DNA from: Ipomoea triloba
Taxonomy: Eukaryota; Streptophyta; Magnoliopsida; Solanales; Convolvulaceae
Length of the DNA: 64,000 nucleotides
NCBI RefSeq assembly: GCF_003576645.1
Contig: NC_044920.1
Span: 11,465,032-11,529,031 of the forward strand
Direction of reading: 5' to 3'
Below the pieces are notes generated by a model. It saw only the letters and a list, made by a program, of their open reading frames with translations, was not told the origin of the DNA and did no database searches. The translations under genes were made by a program, and so were the position numbers. Each line of letters starts with the position of its first letter. Position 1 is the first letter of the stretch. Positions 35,102-46,239 of this stretch are shown here, piece by piece.

Positions 35102-37084
35102 AAAACTGCAAAATTGATTTGTTGCTTCCCATAATTTAATTTGTTGTCAACGACTTGCCCAGAATACGCTGTGCCGACGAACAAAACATGCCACCATAAG
35201 CTGTCGACCCCCACCGATCAGAAATCTCCGAACGGCTTTTCGGTGGAGAGTTTTCTATCCTTCTTCAATTGCCATGGCTGTATTTATAGCGCTCAAATCA
35301 CAAACAATTTGAAATCAACGTAACAACCAATCAACAATTCTTGCCAAAGTATGCTCAGAATCACCAATTTCATAGCAGATATTTTCCGTCGACATGTCTG
35401 AATACCTTTTCCTCGTTAGACTCGGAAAATGCCATTGATGAAGCCTTCACTCGATACGCAGTCGTAATTGATCGCCGTAATGCTTTGTCGCAAAAAGAGA
35501 TGCATTCGGCAACAAAATAAAATCAAACCTTAATTACATTGCTAGCCCATTATATTTAACCTTAATTAGTTGGGTCCAACAAACATTAATTTAAACTCAT
35601 TAATAACCAATAAACAAAATTTGACTACTTACTATATTATTATAAGAATTATTACTAATATTACAAAAAGAAAATGTTAATACAAAATGCAATAATTTAC
35701 TAAGATAATGTAGATAAACATGACTAACAGATGAAAATATTAATTCAAAACATCATGAAATAAAGTATAAAAACTGCACTAATAAACTATTTTCCCTTGC
35801 AATCCCCGTCCTAGATTCGAGAGGACAAGGTTCGGGATAGAATGTAAACAATATGCTTGATGCTGACACAAGAGTGCTCAATGCTCTATGATTGGCCTTC
35901 AAGACCAAAATGGCTAAGGCATTGGAAGTCATCTTACATAGACCTCAATTTATCACATAGCTTCGCTTCTTGCCTATGTCTATTCATTTCACATGATCAA
36001 GGGTAGGCTAGTCCAATTCATCTAACATCTCCTTTGTTTATTTCTTTTATTTGCTTGCACCTTTACTTACTTTGCTCTTTTATTTCTTGCAATTCCATAC
36101 AATGATCTTTGCTTTGAGCTTTCTAGTGCAAATGTGTGATTGTATTTGATAATAAAACATTCAATTCTAAATGTTCATCCTTGTGAAATCGACATCCCAA
36201 GAATATTCATTCCAAACCTACTTTCCATCTATCCACCGCATCCAATTCAACACACAAAAATAACCGTTGTCTGTATCCCGGAAAATCAAGCATCCTCTAA
36301 AGATAAACAAAGAAGGGGAAAACGTGCTTTTAATCTCTCAATCAATAATTATGCAATTTATTCTTTTTAATCCACATCTTCCCATCATTGTAGATTTGTA
36401 GAATATATTATTAACCTTACAAATGAAATGTTTTCAATTCTATTCATCAAGCAATAGAATCTTAAACTTCCATTGTGATTTAGTTCTTTTTTCATGTCTA
36501 ATTAGTACTCCCTCCATCTCATTTTGTGTCTGGTTCGATTAACGATTTTTTTTGGCTAATAGAGGTTTATGCATGATTTCGTTGTTTGAGAGAAAACATT
36601 ACAAAAAAGACTAAAATCACTAGAATTACATAATTGCAGAATTAAAATCCATTTTTCCCAACAAAGAAAATAAATGTTTGGGTAGGTCCCAAGTCCAACC
36701 CCTACCTCTAGAAAATGTGGTGGTGATATAAAAAAATAAAATTACATTTCCCTACGAGCTATATCTTAATTTCGACATAGTGGTAAGGGCTTAATCCTTG
36801 GCATTAGAGCAAAGTCATAGAGTGTGGGGAGGGGGAAGGAATTGTTGGAGGAGGCCGATAAAAGTCTAATGGATCAAATCTAGTAGCACACTTTCTCTTG
36901 AAAATATGTTATGTCTTCGTTACGAATTATAGCTTCTTGCGTAGTAGTAAACTTTTGATCCTAAAAATAGATATCAATGGAAGCTAAGGATCATGTCTGT
37001 TAAGATTAGTATTGATCTGGAAATGAATCAGCCATAAATGACAAATGAATATTACAGATTCATGCAAAGGATAATATCATTACA
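35102..37084. other. Intergenic, AT-rich, no gene recognised
   Basis: 35102-35530 should be the continuation of 1-1111 after removal of the stack. 35800-36370 contains repeat-like sequence without coding domains. At about 36507 is TACTCCCTCCATCTCATTTT, the usual start of a Stowaway-type (Tc1/mariner) MITE; I found no matching right end nearby, so it is probably a remnant. Confidence 0.4.
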
Positions 37085-37690
37085 TCAATAAGAAAATGAA
37101 GAGGAAGAAGAAGATGATACAGAAGCAATAGCAGTCCCTTTGAAATTCACGTTCGGAGTTGGACATGAACCTGCTGATCCTCCTATCCCTTCTTCATAAT
37201 CCCTCACCATTATGAGCGAATCATCTGGCTTCCTGAACACCCCATGCACCACCACCGCCACCACTCCGACCACCAGCGCCACCACCACCTTCACGGTCAC
37301 CGTCAAGAACAACAGAAGCACCGTGAAAATGGACAGCCAGGCTAGGACCATGCGCTCATCCACCACGTATCCCAATATAGACACCGGGTCATCGCGGAGG
37401 AAGTAAAAGAAAAGCCATGCAGCCATGACGGCGACGGAGACGGTGAGGGGGACGGGGCGGAATAACAGGCAGAGAAAGACGAGGAACATGATGAATATTG
37501 TGTAGTTGGTGAAGAAATATGAGATGTTGGCGTTCAAACGTGTGAGTGATTCTGCGAAGGTCTGTGGGATGGAGAAAGAGAGCATTTGCTTCCATGGACG
37601 CCGGGATTCGAGGAGGCCCGATCTGATGATCTGTTGCCGCAATGCTTGGTTGGTTATCGCCGCCGGGAACGTGCCGTAGTGTGTTGCCAT
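37085..37690 (-). CDS. PRA1 family protein (prenylated Rab acceptor)
   Basis: A single-exon gene of 201 residues, typical for plant PRA1 proteins, which are small ER/Golgi membrane proteins that act on prenylated Rab GTPases in vesicle traffic. Visible family features are RPWKQML (residues 31-37) at the start of the PRA1 domain, NANISYFFTNY (53-63), a long hydrophobic hairpin (about 63-98) ending in FFYFLRDDP (94-102), and a second hydrophobic block (about 115-150). The C-terminus is variable, with an acidic DYEEG and a poly-Ser tract. The start at 37690 gives the expected short N-terminal arm. No defect is seen. It is isolated from other genes, with transposon remnants on both sides; the about 300 bases upstream are CT-rich. 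The substrate Rab cannot be inferred. Confidence 0.9.
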   Translation of the reverse strand: MATHYGTFPAAITNQALRQQIIRSGLLESRRPWKQMLSFSIPQTFAESLTRLNANISYFFTNYTIFIMFLVFLCLLFRPVPLTVSVAVMAAWLFFYFLRDDPVSILGYVVDERMVLAWLSIFTVLLLFLTVTVKVVVALVVGVVAVVVHGVFRKPDDSLIMVRDYEEGIGGSAGSCPTPNVNFKGTAIASVSSSSSSSFSY

Positions 37691-38389
37691 CTTTCAAGCC
37701 CGCCCGGAAATTTGGAAAGGGAAAGGGGAAAGAGAGTTTCCAGCCTCCCTCTCCAAATTTCCTTCTCTTCAATCTCTCCTCTCTTCAATTCTCTTCTTCT
37801 TTCTTTCTGTCTTGTTCGTTTTCAATTTTCTCATCATCATTATTTTGTATGATACATAATTAAAACACGTGTTCACAACTTTTTTGTTTTTTGAAAACAC
37901 GTGTTAACAACTTTGTTTTTTCTTTTTTCCTGTTTTTTTTTTAATTTCCTTTTGGCATATTTTAAATGAAAACGCTTCACAAAACGAATATGATTTATTA
38001 TTCTACATCATTAACCAATAGCGATTCTCCATGCCGCACCTTGGCCTGTTATATCTGATGCCTACACGAGTAGTGATGTTCTTAAAGTCGACAATGGCAC
38101 AGGTTAGAGTGTTTCTCGTGTGGGTTATGTGGTTATCCCTTCCAGTTCTAAACATTTAAAAATGCCAAACCTTCTACATGTCCCAAAATTGTCGTTACCT
38201 CTTTTGTCGGTTTACCGATTCACTAATGAAAATAATGTGTATTTTGAGTTTCATAAAAATTTGTTTGTAGTGAAGGACTGCAACACACAGGCGGTTCTTC
38301 TTAAGAGGTCTACTACGGGCAGATTGTACAAGTTGTTGGTCTCGCACACGCATTCTGTATTCCTTTCTGCTAGAGCGTCGTTCGTGGTG

Positions 38390-39166
38390 GCAAATTATAC
38401 TGTGCATCACGGTGCACATAGTAATGTGCACCACGTACCTAAACGACGTCGTTTTGAGCATTGTAAACTAATCGTCCGTTTTTTTTGGAAATCACGTTTC
38501 CCGTTTCGGCCGGTCTCTGTATTTATGTTAATATTCTGTGTATTACAGGCAATCATTCTGTGTATTCTAGGCAACCGTTCTGTGTATTATAGGCAACCGT
38601 TATGTGTATTCATGTTAGTAACACATGTTGTGATTTTATGTTAGTAACACATGTTGTGATTTTATGTTAGTAACACATGTTGTGATGTGTTTGTGCATTC
38701 GAATGTTTAGGAGTATGAGTTCTGTGTATTTTGTGTAAATATTATGTGTATTCATGTTATTAACACAAGTTGTGATGTGTTTGTGCATTCGAATGTTAGG
38801 AGGATGAGTTCTGTGTATTTTGCGTCAATATTCTGTGTATTATAGGCAAACATTCTGTGTATTCTAAGCAAACGTTCTGTGTATTCTATATAATGATTAT
38901 GTGTATTATAGATAATAATGAATTCATTGGAGTCATTCGCGTCCACTAACATTTGTGTATTTTGTGTCAATATTCTGTGTATTCTGGGTAAACATTCTGT
39001 GTATTCTAGGCAAACATTCTGTGTATTATAGAAAATGATTATGTGTATTATAGATAATGAATTCCCTGAGTCATTCGCGTCCACGTCTACTAACACCAAA
39101 ACGACGTCGTTTTACGTACGTGATGCACAATGCTATGTGCACCATGGTGCAGGGTATAACGATTGG
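38390..39166. mobile_element. Small non-autonomous MULE with hairpin ends and TGTGTATT repeats (777 bp)
   Basis: It splits the copia frame between the pre-integrase and integrase zinc finger. Ends start GCAAATTATAC and finish GTATAACGATTG, comparable to the big MULE ends. Each end has a hairpin (GGTGCACAT...ATGTGCACC) and AAACGACGTCGTTTT. The interior is full of TTCTGTGTATTATAGGCAAA-type repeats. Flanking 9-mers TTCGTGGTG and TCCATGGTG match at 7 of 9, consistent with an aged MULE TSD. No coding sequence. Confidence 0.8.
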
Positions 39167-39468
39167 TCCATGGTGTGGCATCAACGACTCGGACACCCGC
39201 ACATACAATCAAGTCATTCAGCATGTTCTAAAACACTGTCCGGTCACTACAAATAAAGCTAGAACCTCAAAAATTTGTACCGCGTGCCAGCTCAGAAAAT
39301 CGGCGCGTTTCCCTCTAGATAGGGTTTCAAACACTATAATCTTTTAGATTTATTGTATACGTACATTTGGGGTCCGTCACCCGTTATTTCTGCTTCCGGC
39401 TCTCGCTATTTTGTTCTATTTGTAGATGACTATTCGCGTTATTGTTGGTTTTACCCATTAACATTAAA

Positions 39469-39472
<4 letters not shown>

Positions 39473-39536
<64 letters not shown>

Positions 39537-39681
39537 TTNNNNNNNNNNNNNNNNNNNNNNNNNNNNNNNNNNNNNNNNNNNNNNNNNNNNNNNNNNNNNN
39601 NNNNNNNNNNNNNNNNNNNNNNNNNNNNNNNNNNNNNNNNNNNNNNNNNNNNNNNNNNNNNNNNNNNNNNNNNNNNNNNNA

Positions 39682-39747
<66 letters not shown>
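39473..39747. repeat. TA microsatellite around a 142-base N gap
   Basis: Pure TA dinucleotide runs lie on both sides of the N gap (39539-39680). The assembly failed in the repeat. The translated YIYIYI frames are artefacts. Confidence 0.95.
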
Positions 39748-39752
<5 letters not shown>

Positions 39753-40125
39753 TGATTTGTTTCGGGCAATGGTACAGTATCGGTTTTCGCGTTCTATCAA
39801 AGCCATCCAGTCTGATTTAGTGGGTGAATACCGCCAACTTCATAAGGTTTTTGAATCCCTCGGCATTACTCACAGACAATCGTGCGCATATACACACGAA
39901 CAAAATGGGCGAGTTGAGCGCCGGAATAGACACATTGTCGAAACTGGTCTAGCTCTACTCACTGAAAGCTCAGCACCTCTAAAATATTGGGATTACGCTT
40001 TTGAAACAGCTACCTACTTAATAAATTGCCTACCATCTTCCTCCATACACTTCCAAAGCCCACATTATCGTCTACATAAAACACCACATATACATTCTTC
40101 TGTGTCTTCGGGTGCCGTTGTTATC

Positions 40126-40430
40126 TTTATCTACGGCCTTAAATCGCCGCACCTTAAGTTTTAACAATTGACGCACCTTAAGTTTTAACAATTGATGCAC
40201 CTTAAACACACAAACCACGCAACTTAAGAAAGAAAACCACGCACACAAGCTTTAGATCGACGCACCTTAAGTTTCAAAAAAACACACCTTAAGTTCTCAC
40301 TGCACCTTAAGAACAAAAATCACGCACCTAATTAAAGAAGAAAAATACACACCTTAAGAAGGATAATCACGCACATTGACTACGGACCTTAAATTTGACC
40401 AATACGAAAAATTACCAAATTACCACCACA
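40126..40430. repeat. Dispersed GCACCTTAAG-type repeat cluster
   Basis: Around ten words of the form CGCACCTTAAG / TGCACCTTAAG / CACGCACC spaced 15-35 bases apart, all in one orientation. It has the look of a transposon subterminal array like the TGTGAATATA arrays elsewhere, but I find no matching inverted end. 40431-41060 shows no recognisable gene. Confidence 0.55.
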
Positions 40431-41694
40431 TTTTTTTAATCATTATTAATCCTGGACATTGATTTAGACAAGATCAATGGCTCTCATTCAACCTCGTAAC
40501 CACACCGTAGGGAGCCAACCGCACTGGAACCCATTTATATATATATATATTACAGGGTTGAGTAGTTTTATACTTATTATTAGCAGTTATGTTAATGGGT
40601 TACTTTCTTGTGCTTTTTACTAAACCCCATTCAGGTATGGACTGTTGAATGTCGAGAGCGCATAGAGGAGTTAGTTAGACTAGTAGTGTTTTTTTTTTTT
40701 TTTGTACTAGCTCCTAATATGTAGTCTCTCCTTATTTACGGTGACAGATTTTATGACTCATGACACTGACTGATGTGATTTTTGGGCTATCTTTTGGGAT
40801 AATTTGGTGCTCGGGCACCGAGTCTGCAAACCCATGTTAATTGATGTTTAGATGTTTTTGATTTTATTGGTCTAGCTTGATAGTCACTCTTATGGGGTGG
40901 CTACTGACAAATAGAATCAAAACTTGAATTGGGATTACTCCCAGGGTTTGTATCGTCTCTCGCTTGTAGCAAATTGGAGAAATTTGAACACTTTTACAAG
41001 AGATACATTAGCAAGGATAGATTCACTCGGGGCAAATGCCTCATTGTAGTTATACAACTAAAGGTAGCAATGTAAACAAGAACTAGCAATGAAATGTAAA
41101 GAGGATTGGATCGGCATTCCTGGGGCTTTGTGGAAGAAAGACTGGATCGTGCGGTTGCTACAGATACTTGGAGAACTCTTCACAGGGAAGCAGAAATTTT
41201 TAATCTTGAGGTTGTACATTCGGACCATTCTGCTCTCCTCTTGAATACCACTAGCCAGAAATACAATAAACATCCCCGTAGATTCCAGTTCGAAAACGCA
41301 TGTATGACTTAGGGAGGAGGGTTGCTCAGAAATTGTCACTAATGTCTGGTTTGAATCAATAGGACAGAACTTACAAGACAGAATAGAGCTATGTGATAAA
41401 AATGTACTTGTATGGGGGTGGTGAAAAATTCAACAAGTTTGGTAGGAAGATCCAGGCACTTGATAAAATCCTCTCAACCCTCAGAGCTAAATTCGATAGT
41501 GAATCTATGCAGCTGTATAGAAAGACCTATGTGCAACTGCAAGCTATCATAGAATAAGAGGAAGTATTCTGGAAGCAGAGGGCTAAAAGACACTGGCTAG
41601 TCGAGGGCGACGCAAACATAATTCTGCGACCGCTAGGAAAAAGAAAAACACTATACTAAAACTGAAGAACACTAAAGGGCTTTGGATTGAGGAT

Positions 41695-43111
41695 TGATAA
41701 GTGCAAAAGATACCACTTTTATACGGTTGTTCGTGGATCGTTTAGTATACAAGTTAAAGCTTTTATGAATGTTTTAGTGTTAAATTGTGTTAGAATGCTT
41801 CATATTGCCATTGGACCCCGTTCCACACTTGGTTAATCATTTTGTAGGTAAAAAGATGGGCAAAAAGGCAGAAAATGGCTAGATTTGGAAGAAGGATTCA
41901 CGAGTCGAAGTTGGAGTGCGAAATACACCATGGACGCCCTGTGGACGCCCCAGTGGACGCGCGTCCAACGCGCGTCCACCAGGCGTCCACCCCTGCGTCC
42001 AATTTTTCACTCTCTGAAGTTTGAAGTCTGTGCAGCAGTCTGCTGTGGACGCGCAGTGGACGCGCGCGTCCACCCGGGCGTCCATCAGAACGCTCACAGA
42101 AGTTGAAGTCTGGACGCATTTATCGCAGTGGACGCGCCCGTGGACGCGCGTCCACCCGTGCGTCCATCGCGGAAAATTGGCGGTTGGGCGAGATTTAAAA
42201 GGGGAATTGAGCCATTTTGCAGGAGATCCTTCACACTTCAGTTTTAGATCTTTTTAGAATATTTCTCTCTCTAGGATTAGCCTAGAGAGATCTCTCCCAA
42301 TTCACTCCACATTGCAATTCTTAGTTTAGATTAGAATTAGAGAAGAATTCCATTGTTGCAAGATTGTGATCTACATTCAAGTTCAAGATTAAAGTTCAAT
42401 TTCAAGTTCAAGTTCAAATTCAAAGTTCAATTCCTAGCTAAGTCTTCCTTTTAATTTCTTGTCATTACTTTTNNNNNNNNNNNNNNNNNNNNNNNNNNNN
42501 NNNNNNNNNNNNNNNNNNNNNNNNNNNNNNNNNNNNNNNNNNNNNNNNNNNNNNNNNNNNNNNNNNNNNNNNNNNNNNNNNNNNNNNNNNNNNNNNNNNN
42601 NNNNNNNNNNNNNNNNNNNNNNGTTACTCCTTAGCCTAGCCTAGCACATTTCCCTCTCACCTTTGAGAAAAGGGAGAAGTGGAAGATAAGAGGCACATAA
42701 CGTGTTTGACAAAATGCCTCTCCTAGCCTAATGATCACAATGATGACATTACGGTCTAAGGAGTGAGTCCATTGACCACGAGAGTGGCGGTGGTGTTGGT
42801 GACCCTGTCTCATCTTCATTATCTAAGTGTTACTAGCCTAATATCTTAGGAAATCAAGGATACCTATATGAGTTGCAAGATCCAAATCCTCCTTTCCAAT
42901 TGATTGTTTCCTTTGTTTGTTCCTTATTTTCATGATGTTTCATGTGCATTTTCTTACTATGTTTGGGTTAGCTTTCAAACACTAAACACTCTTGTGCTTA
43001 ATCCCCTTACCGCTTGAACTCCCTCCTTGCCATCCTTTGAGAACGATACTCGGAAATCTTTCCGTTTTAACACCTATTCCTTTCCATCCACCGCGAAAAC
43101 TACACCCATCA
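41695..43111 (+). mobile_element. Solo LTR (TGATAAGTGC...CCCATCA) inserted in the LINE
   Basis: The five bases AGGAT flank it (41690-41694 and 43112-43116). It starts TGATAAGTGCAAAAG and ends ACACCCATCA. Its length of about 1.4 kb, TGATAAG start and 3' phrase resemble the outer retrotransposon LTR, so it is probably another Athila/Tat-type LTR. It includes a GC-rich GTGGACGCGCGTCCACC repeat island (41930-42170) and a 150-base N gap (42473-42622). Confidence 0.85.
41930..42170. repeat. GC-rich GTGGACGCGCGTCCAC palindrome island
   Basis: Repeated near-perfect palindromes built from GTGGACGC and GCGTCCAC (for example GTGGACGCGCGTCCAACG and CAGTGGACGCGCGCGTCCAC) inside the solo LTR. Open frames here on both strands are compositional. 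Confidence 0.85.
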
Positions 43112-44658
43112 AGGATCCAGCTTTAAAGCAAATGGTTCACAGCTACTTTGATGGCATGGCATATTTCGTTCGACTGGAACAAATGAAAACTTACCGATCC
43201 TTGACATGCTGCCCCGCGTCACATAAGCACAAGCAAGTTCTCTTATGAATCCATTTACTGTAGATGAAGTTCGCGAACCTATATATATTCTCCATGCATC
43301 CCGACAAATCTCCAGGCCCATACGGGATAAATCCAACATTTCTAGACTACAGTACAATAGCTTCATACTCCAGTGCCTAAATGAGTAATCAGTCCTAGCA
43401 GGTCTAAATGACACTAATGTCACCCTCATCCCCAAAAAGCAGCTTCCAGAGGCAGTCTCGGATCTACGTCCAATAGCACTATGAAATGTTACATATAAAA
43501 TAATTGCAAAAATCCTTGCCAACAGAATGGAGCCTATGATAAACAAGATAATTTCAGAACCACAAATTAAAGTGCATTCATTCCCGGGCAGTTGATTATG
43601 GCAGTTGTGGAAATCGGCCACTATTTAAAACGAAAGAACCAAGGTAGAGGTGGATGGGCGGCTTTGAAACTAGATATGTCACCTCTCCTAGAATCAATAA
43701 TGAAGGTCCTTGGTTTCCCCATCGAATGGATCAAATTAATCATGTTGTGTGTCACCTCGATCTATTAGATACAAATTCCTGGTAAATGGTGAACTGACCG
43801 ATTCTCTATATCCAACTCGTGGCCTTAGACAGGGGATCCTTTATCTCCTTATCTCTTTATTATATATCACTTTTACTTCGAAAAGCAGAGAAAGAACAAA
43901 GGATTCATGGCTGCATTATAGCGAGAGGAGCGATAGCCTATTTTTCTTCAAAGCCACACAAGAAGAGGCGTATGAGGTTAAACAATGACTTGATTTCCTA
44001 TGAAAGATTCTCGGGACAATAGAAGAAGACAATGCCTCTTTTGGAATAGTGTTGATAACACAGGACGGAAAATTCATTGTTGCAGTAAATGGCACCATCG
44101 GCTGTCCTCAATCTCCAGCGTTGGCAGAAGCTCTAGGCTGAACATTAGGAATGTCCGGCTGGAAACTAACTGTTTGCATACGGTTAAAGAACTGAAGGTG
44201 AATACTCCAAACAGATCACATTTAGGCCTCATTATACATCATTGTAAGAGTATTATGGCCAACTTTGATTCAGTATCATGTATATATATATATTAGGAGA
44301 TCAGCGAACCAGATTGTCCACAAATTAGCTAGGTCAGCTGGCTCTCAATCTGACTCTCACATGTGAGACAACACCCCACTTGAGTGTATCCAGTCCTTTT
44401 TTTCTACTCATGATTAATAAATAGCATTCTTTGTTTGGTTGCGAAAAAACAATAATAAATTAATTTTTTTTGTTGTCGGAAGACCAAAACTGCTACCATC
44501 TTGTAAAGGTAAGGATATGTTCTGACGTTCTACAACTTTTATAACAATACCAAAATACCCAATCATAAATATAAGAAGGGTAAAACATTCTCTTTTTCCC
44601 TCAAAAGTTTTTTAATATTATGTATATGGACAGAATTCCAGTGGGCAATAATCACACT

Positions 44659-46041
44659 CAGGGACGGAACCACGGTGGGGGCAGCTGCCCCAACTCACCC
44701 CACCCCCACTCTATATATAGCCTTTGTATGTATATATGTATATATAGTACATGTTTTATATATAAATATATAAAACAGATAAAAGTAAATAATTGATAAG
44801 CTTGTAGAGTTGGTAGGTTTGTGGTTTTGTCTAAATAAAGGAGATGGTTTGAATCCTTAGCGCTTTTTTAATAATAAGATTTCTTCATTGCTTTTTTAAT
44901 ATATTAATAATAAAATGTATAATTTATAATGTGTTTTCTATTTGAATTATTTTATCAAATTAATTATGTTTTATATAGTGTTATAAATATTTATACAATA
45001 TTAGCTATTTCTTTTAAATAGCTTTCTTCATTGCTTTTTTAATATATTAATAATAAGATGTTTTCTTGCTTTTTTAATAATAAGATTTCTTCATTGCTTT
45101 TTTAATATATTAATAATAGAGTTATTTCCATTTTTTGTCCTACTGTTATTGGGGCATTGCCAATTTTAGTCCAATTCATTAATTTTTGCCCCAATGCAGC
45201 CAATCTTATTTAGTCCTTGTCACTTTTAGTCCACCGTTAAAATTTTCGTCAAATGGTCGTCCAAAACAGGGGTATTTTTTTGTCTTTTCATGCTTTGGTC
45301 ATCTCCTTGACTCTTTGGAGTAGTTTTCCTTACACATTTTCATCCAATGAAGAGGTTCGACCCAAGCCATGTTAGCCACATTACAAAGTCATGCCTTTCG
45401 CCGGACCTCTTCATTGGATAAAAATGTGTAAGGAAAACCACTACAGAGGGTAAAGGGGATGATCAAAGCATGAAAATGCCAAAATATCCCTGTTTTTGGA
45501 CGGTTATTTGACAAAAATTTTGACGGTGGACTAAAAGTGGTAAGGACTAAAAAAGATTGGTCGCAATGTGTCAAAAATTAATGAAGTGGACTAAAATTTG
45601 TAATACCCCAATAACAGTAGGACCAAAAATGGAAATGACTCTTAATAATAAGATGTATAATTTATAACGTGTTTTCTATTTGAATTATTTTATCAAATTA
45701 ATTATGTTTTATATAGTGTTATAAATATTTATACAATATATAGCTATTTCTTTTAAATAGCTTTCTTCATTGCTTTTTTAATATATTAATAATAAGATGT
45801 ATAATTTATAATTTGTTTTCTATTTGAATTATTTTATCAAATTAATTATGTTTTATATAGTGTTATAAATATTTTTATAAAGTTTTGATACGTTTTATTT
45901 TTCGCTTATATCCAACAATATTTATAATGTATTTTATAATTTAACAATTTATTCGTATTTGATATTTGGTGTTTAAACATTTTTGAATTTAGTTTACCTT
46001 TGCTTCTTCGCCCCTCAAAAGAAATCATGGATACGTAACTG
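44659..46041. mobile_element. Non-autonomous hAT-like element (1383 bp) with nested MITE
   Basis: The left end is CAGGGACGGAACCACGG and the right end GGATACGTAACTG, a degraded CAGGG...CCCTG-type inverted terminus. The eight bases ATCACACT flank both sides (44651-44658 and 46042-46049), the hAT TSD length. The interior is AT-rich with diverged units of about 145 bases (starting GTATAATTTATAA at about 44916, 45655, 45800). A foldback MITE sits in it at 45119-45641. No transposase. Confidence 0.85.
45119..45641. mobile_element. Foldback MITE, MULE-type (523 bp)
   Basis: The two halves are long inverted copies (about 200 bases each) starting GAGTTATTTCCATTTTTTGT and ending in its complement. The TSD TTAATAATA (9 bases) is perfect at 45110-45118 and 45642-45650. 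RNA from it would form a long hairpin. No coding sequence. Confidence 0.92.
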
Positions 46042-46239
46042 ATCACACTAAATAATGCCCAAAAAGAAAAATAAAAATCAACAATCTGTATCATCATATC
46101 TCTATATAACAACACCAAGAATTATTAATCTAAGAATTGTATATAAATTTAGAAGCTAAAATTCTAACCTCTGCAGAAGCTAACAGACTAAATAAGCAAA
46201 TAATGTATGAAAAAACGCTGCTTTATGAATGTTTCAGTG

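Larger units (their letters stand above)
38010..40125 (+). pseudogene. Ty1-copia Gag-Pol remnant (pre-integrase and integrase), split by a MULE and a gap
   Basis: 38120-38389 encodes the GAG-pre-integrase region (LHVPKLSLPLLSVYRFT, NNVYFEFHKN). After the 38390-39166 insertion, VWHQRLGHP and ICTACQLRKSARF give the His and Cys pairs of the integrase zinc finger. FVLFVDDYSRYCWFYPL carries the first catalytic Asp. After the TA-run and N gap come IQSDLVGEY (second Asp, but the usual GG is LV) and HEQNGRVERRNRHI (catalytic Glu). The reading frame shifts between pieces and no reverse transcriptase follows. A dead fragment. Confidence 0.85.
41100..44270 (+). pseudogene. L1-type LINE remnant (endonuclease end and reverse transcriptase)
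   Basis: 41106-41312 reads GFVEERLDRAVATDTWR and VVHSDHSALLL, the C-terminal part of the LINE endonuclease. 41500-41630 has EEVFWKQRAKRHWLVEGDAN, the linker before the RT. After the solo LTR, RT pieces follow in shifted frames: PDKSPGPYGINPTFL, SDLRPIALCNVTYKIIAKIL, MAVVEIGHYLKRKNQG, GLRQG and LFFFKATQEEAYEVKQ. The YxDD block region is damaged. There are many frameshifts and stops. A decayed element. Confidence 0.85.

Noticed and set aside
36507..36980. Complete Stowaway MITE
   Set aside because: Only the left CTCCCTCC-type end is visible; no inverted partner was found, so it is noted only as a remnant.
39353..40164. ORF crossing the N gap as one protein
   Set aside because: The run of X and YI residues is gap plus TA repeat; only the flanking copia integrase pieces are real.
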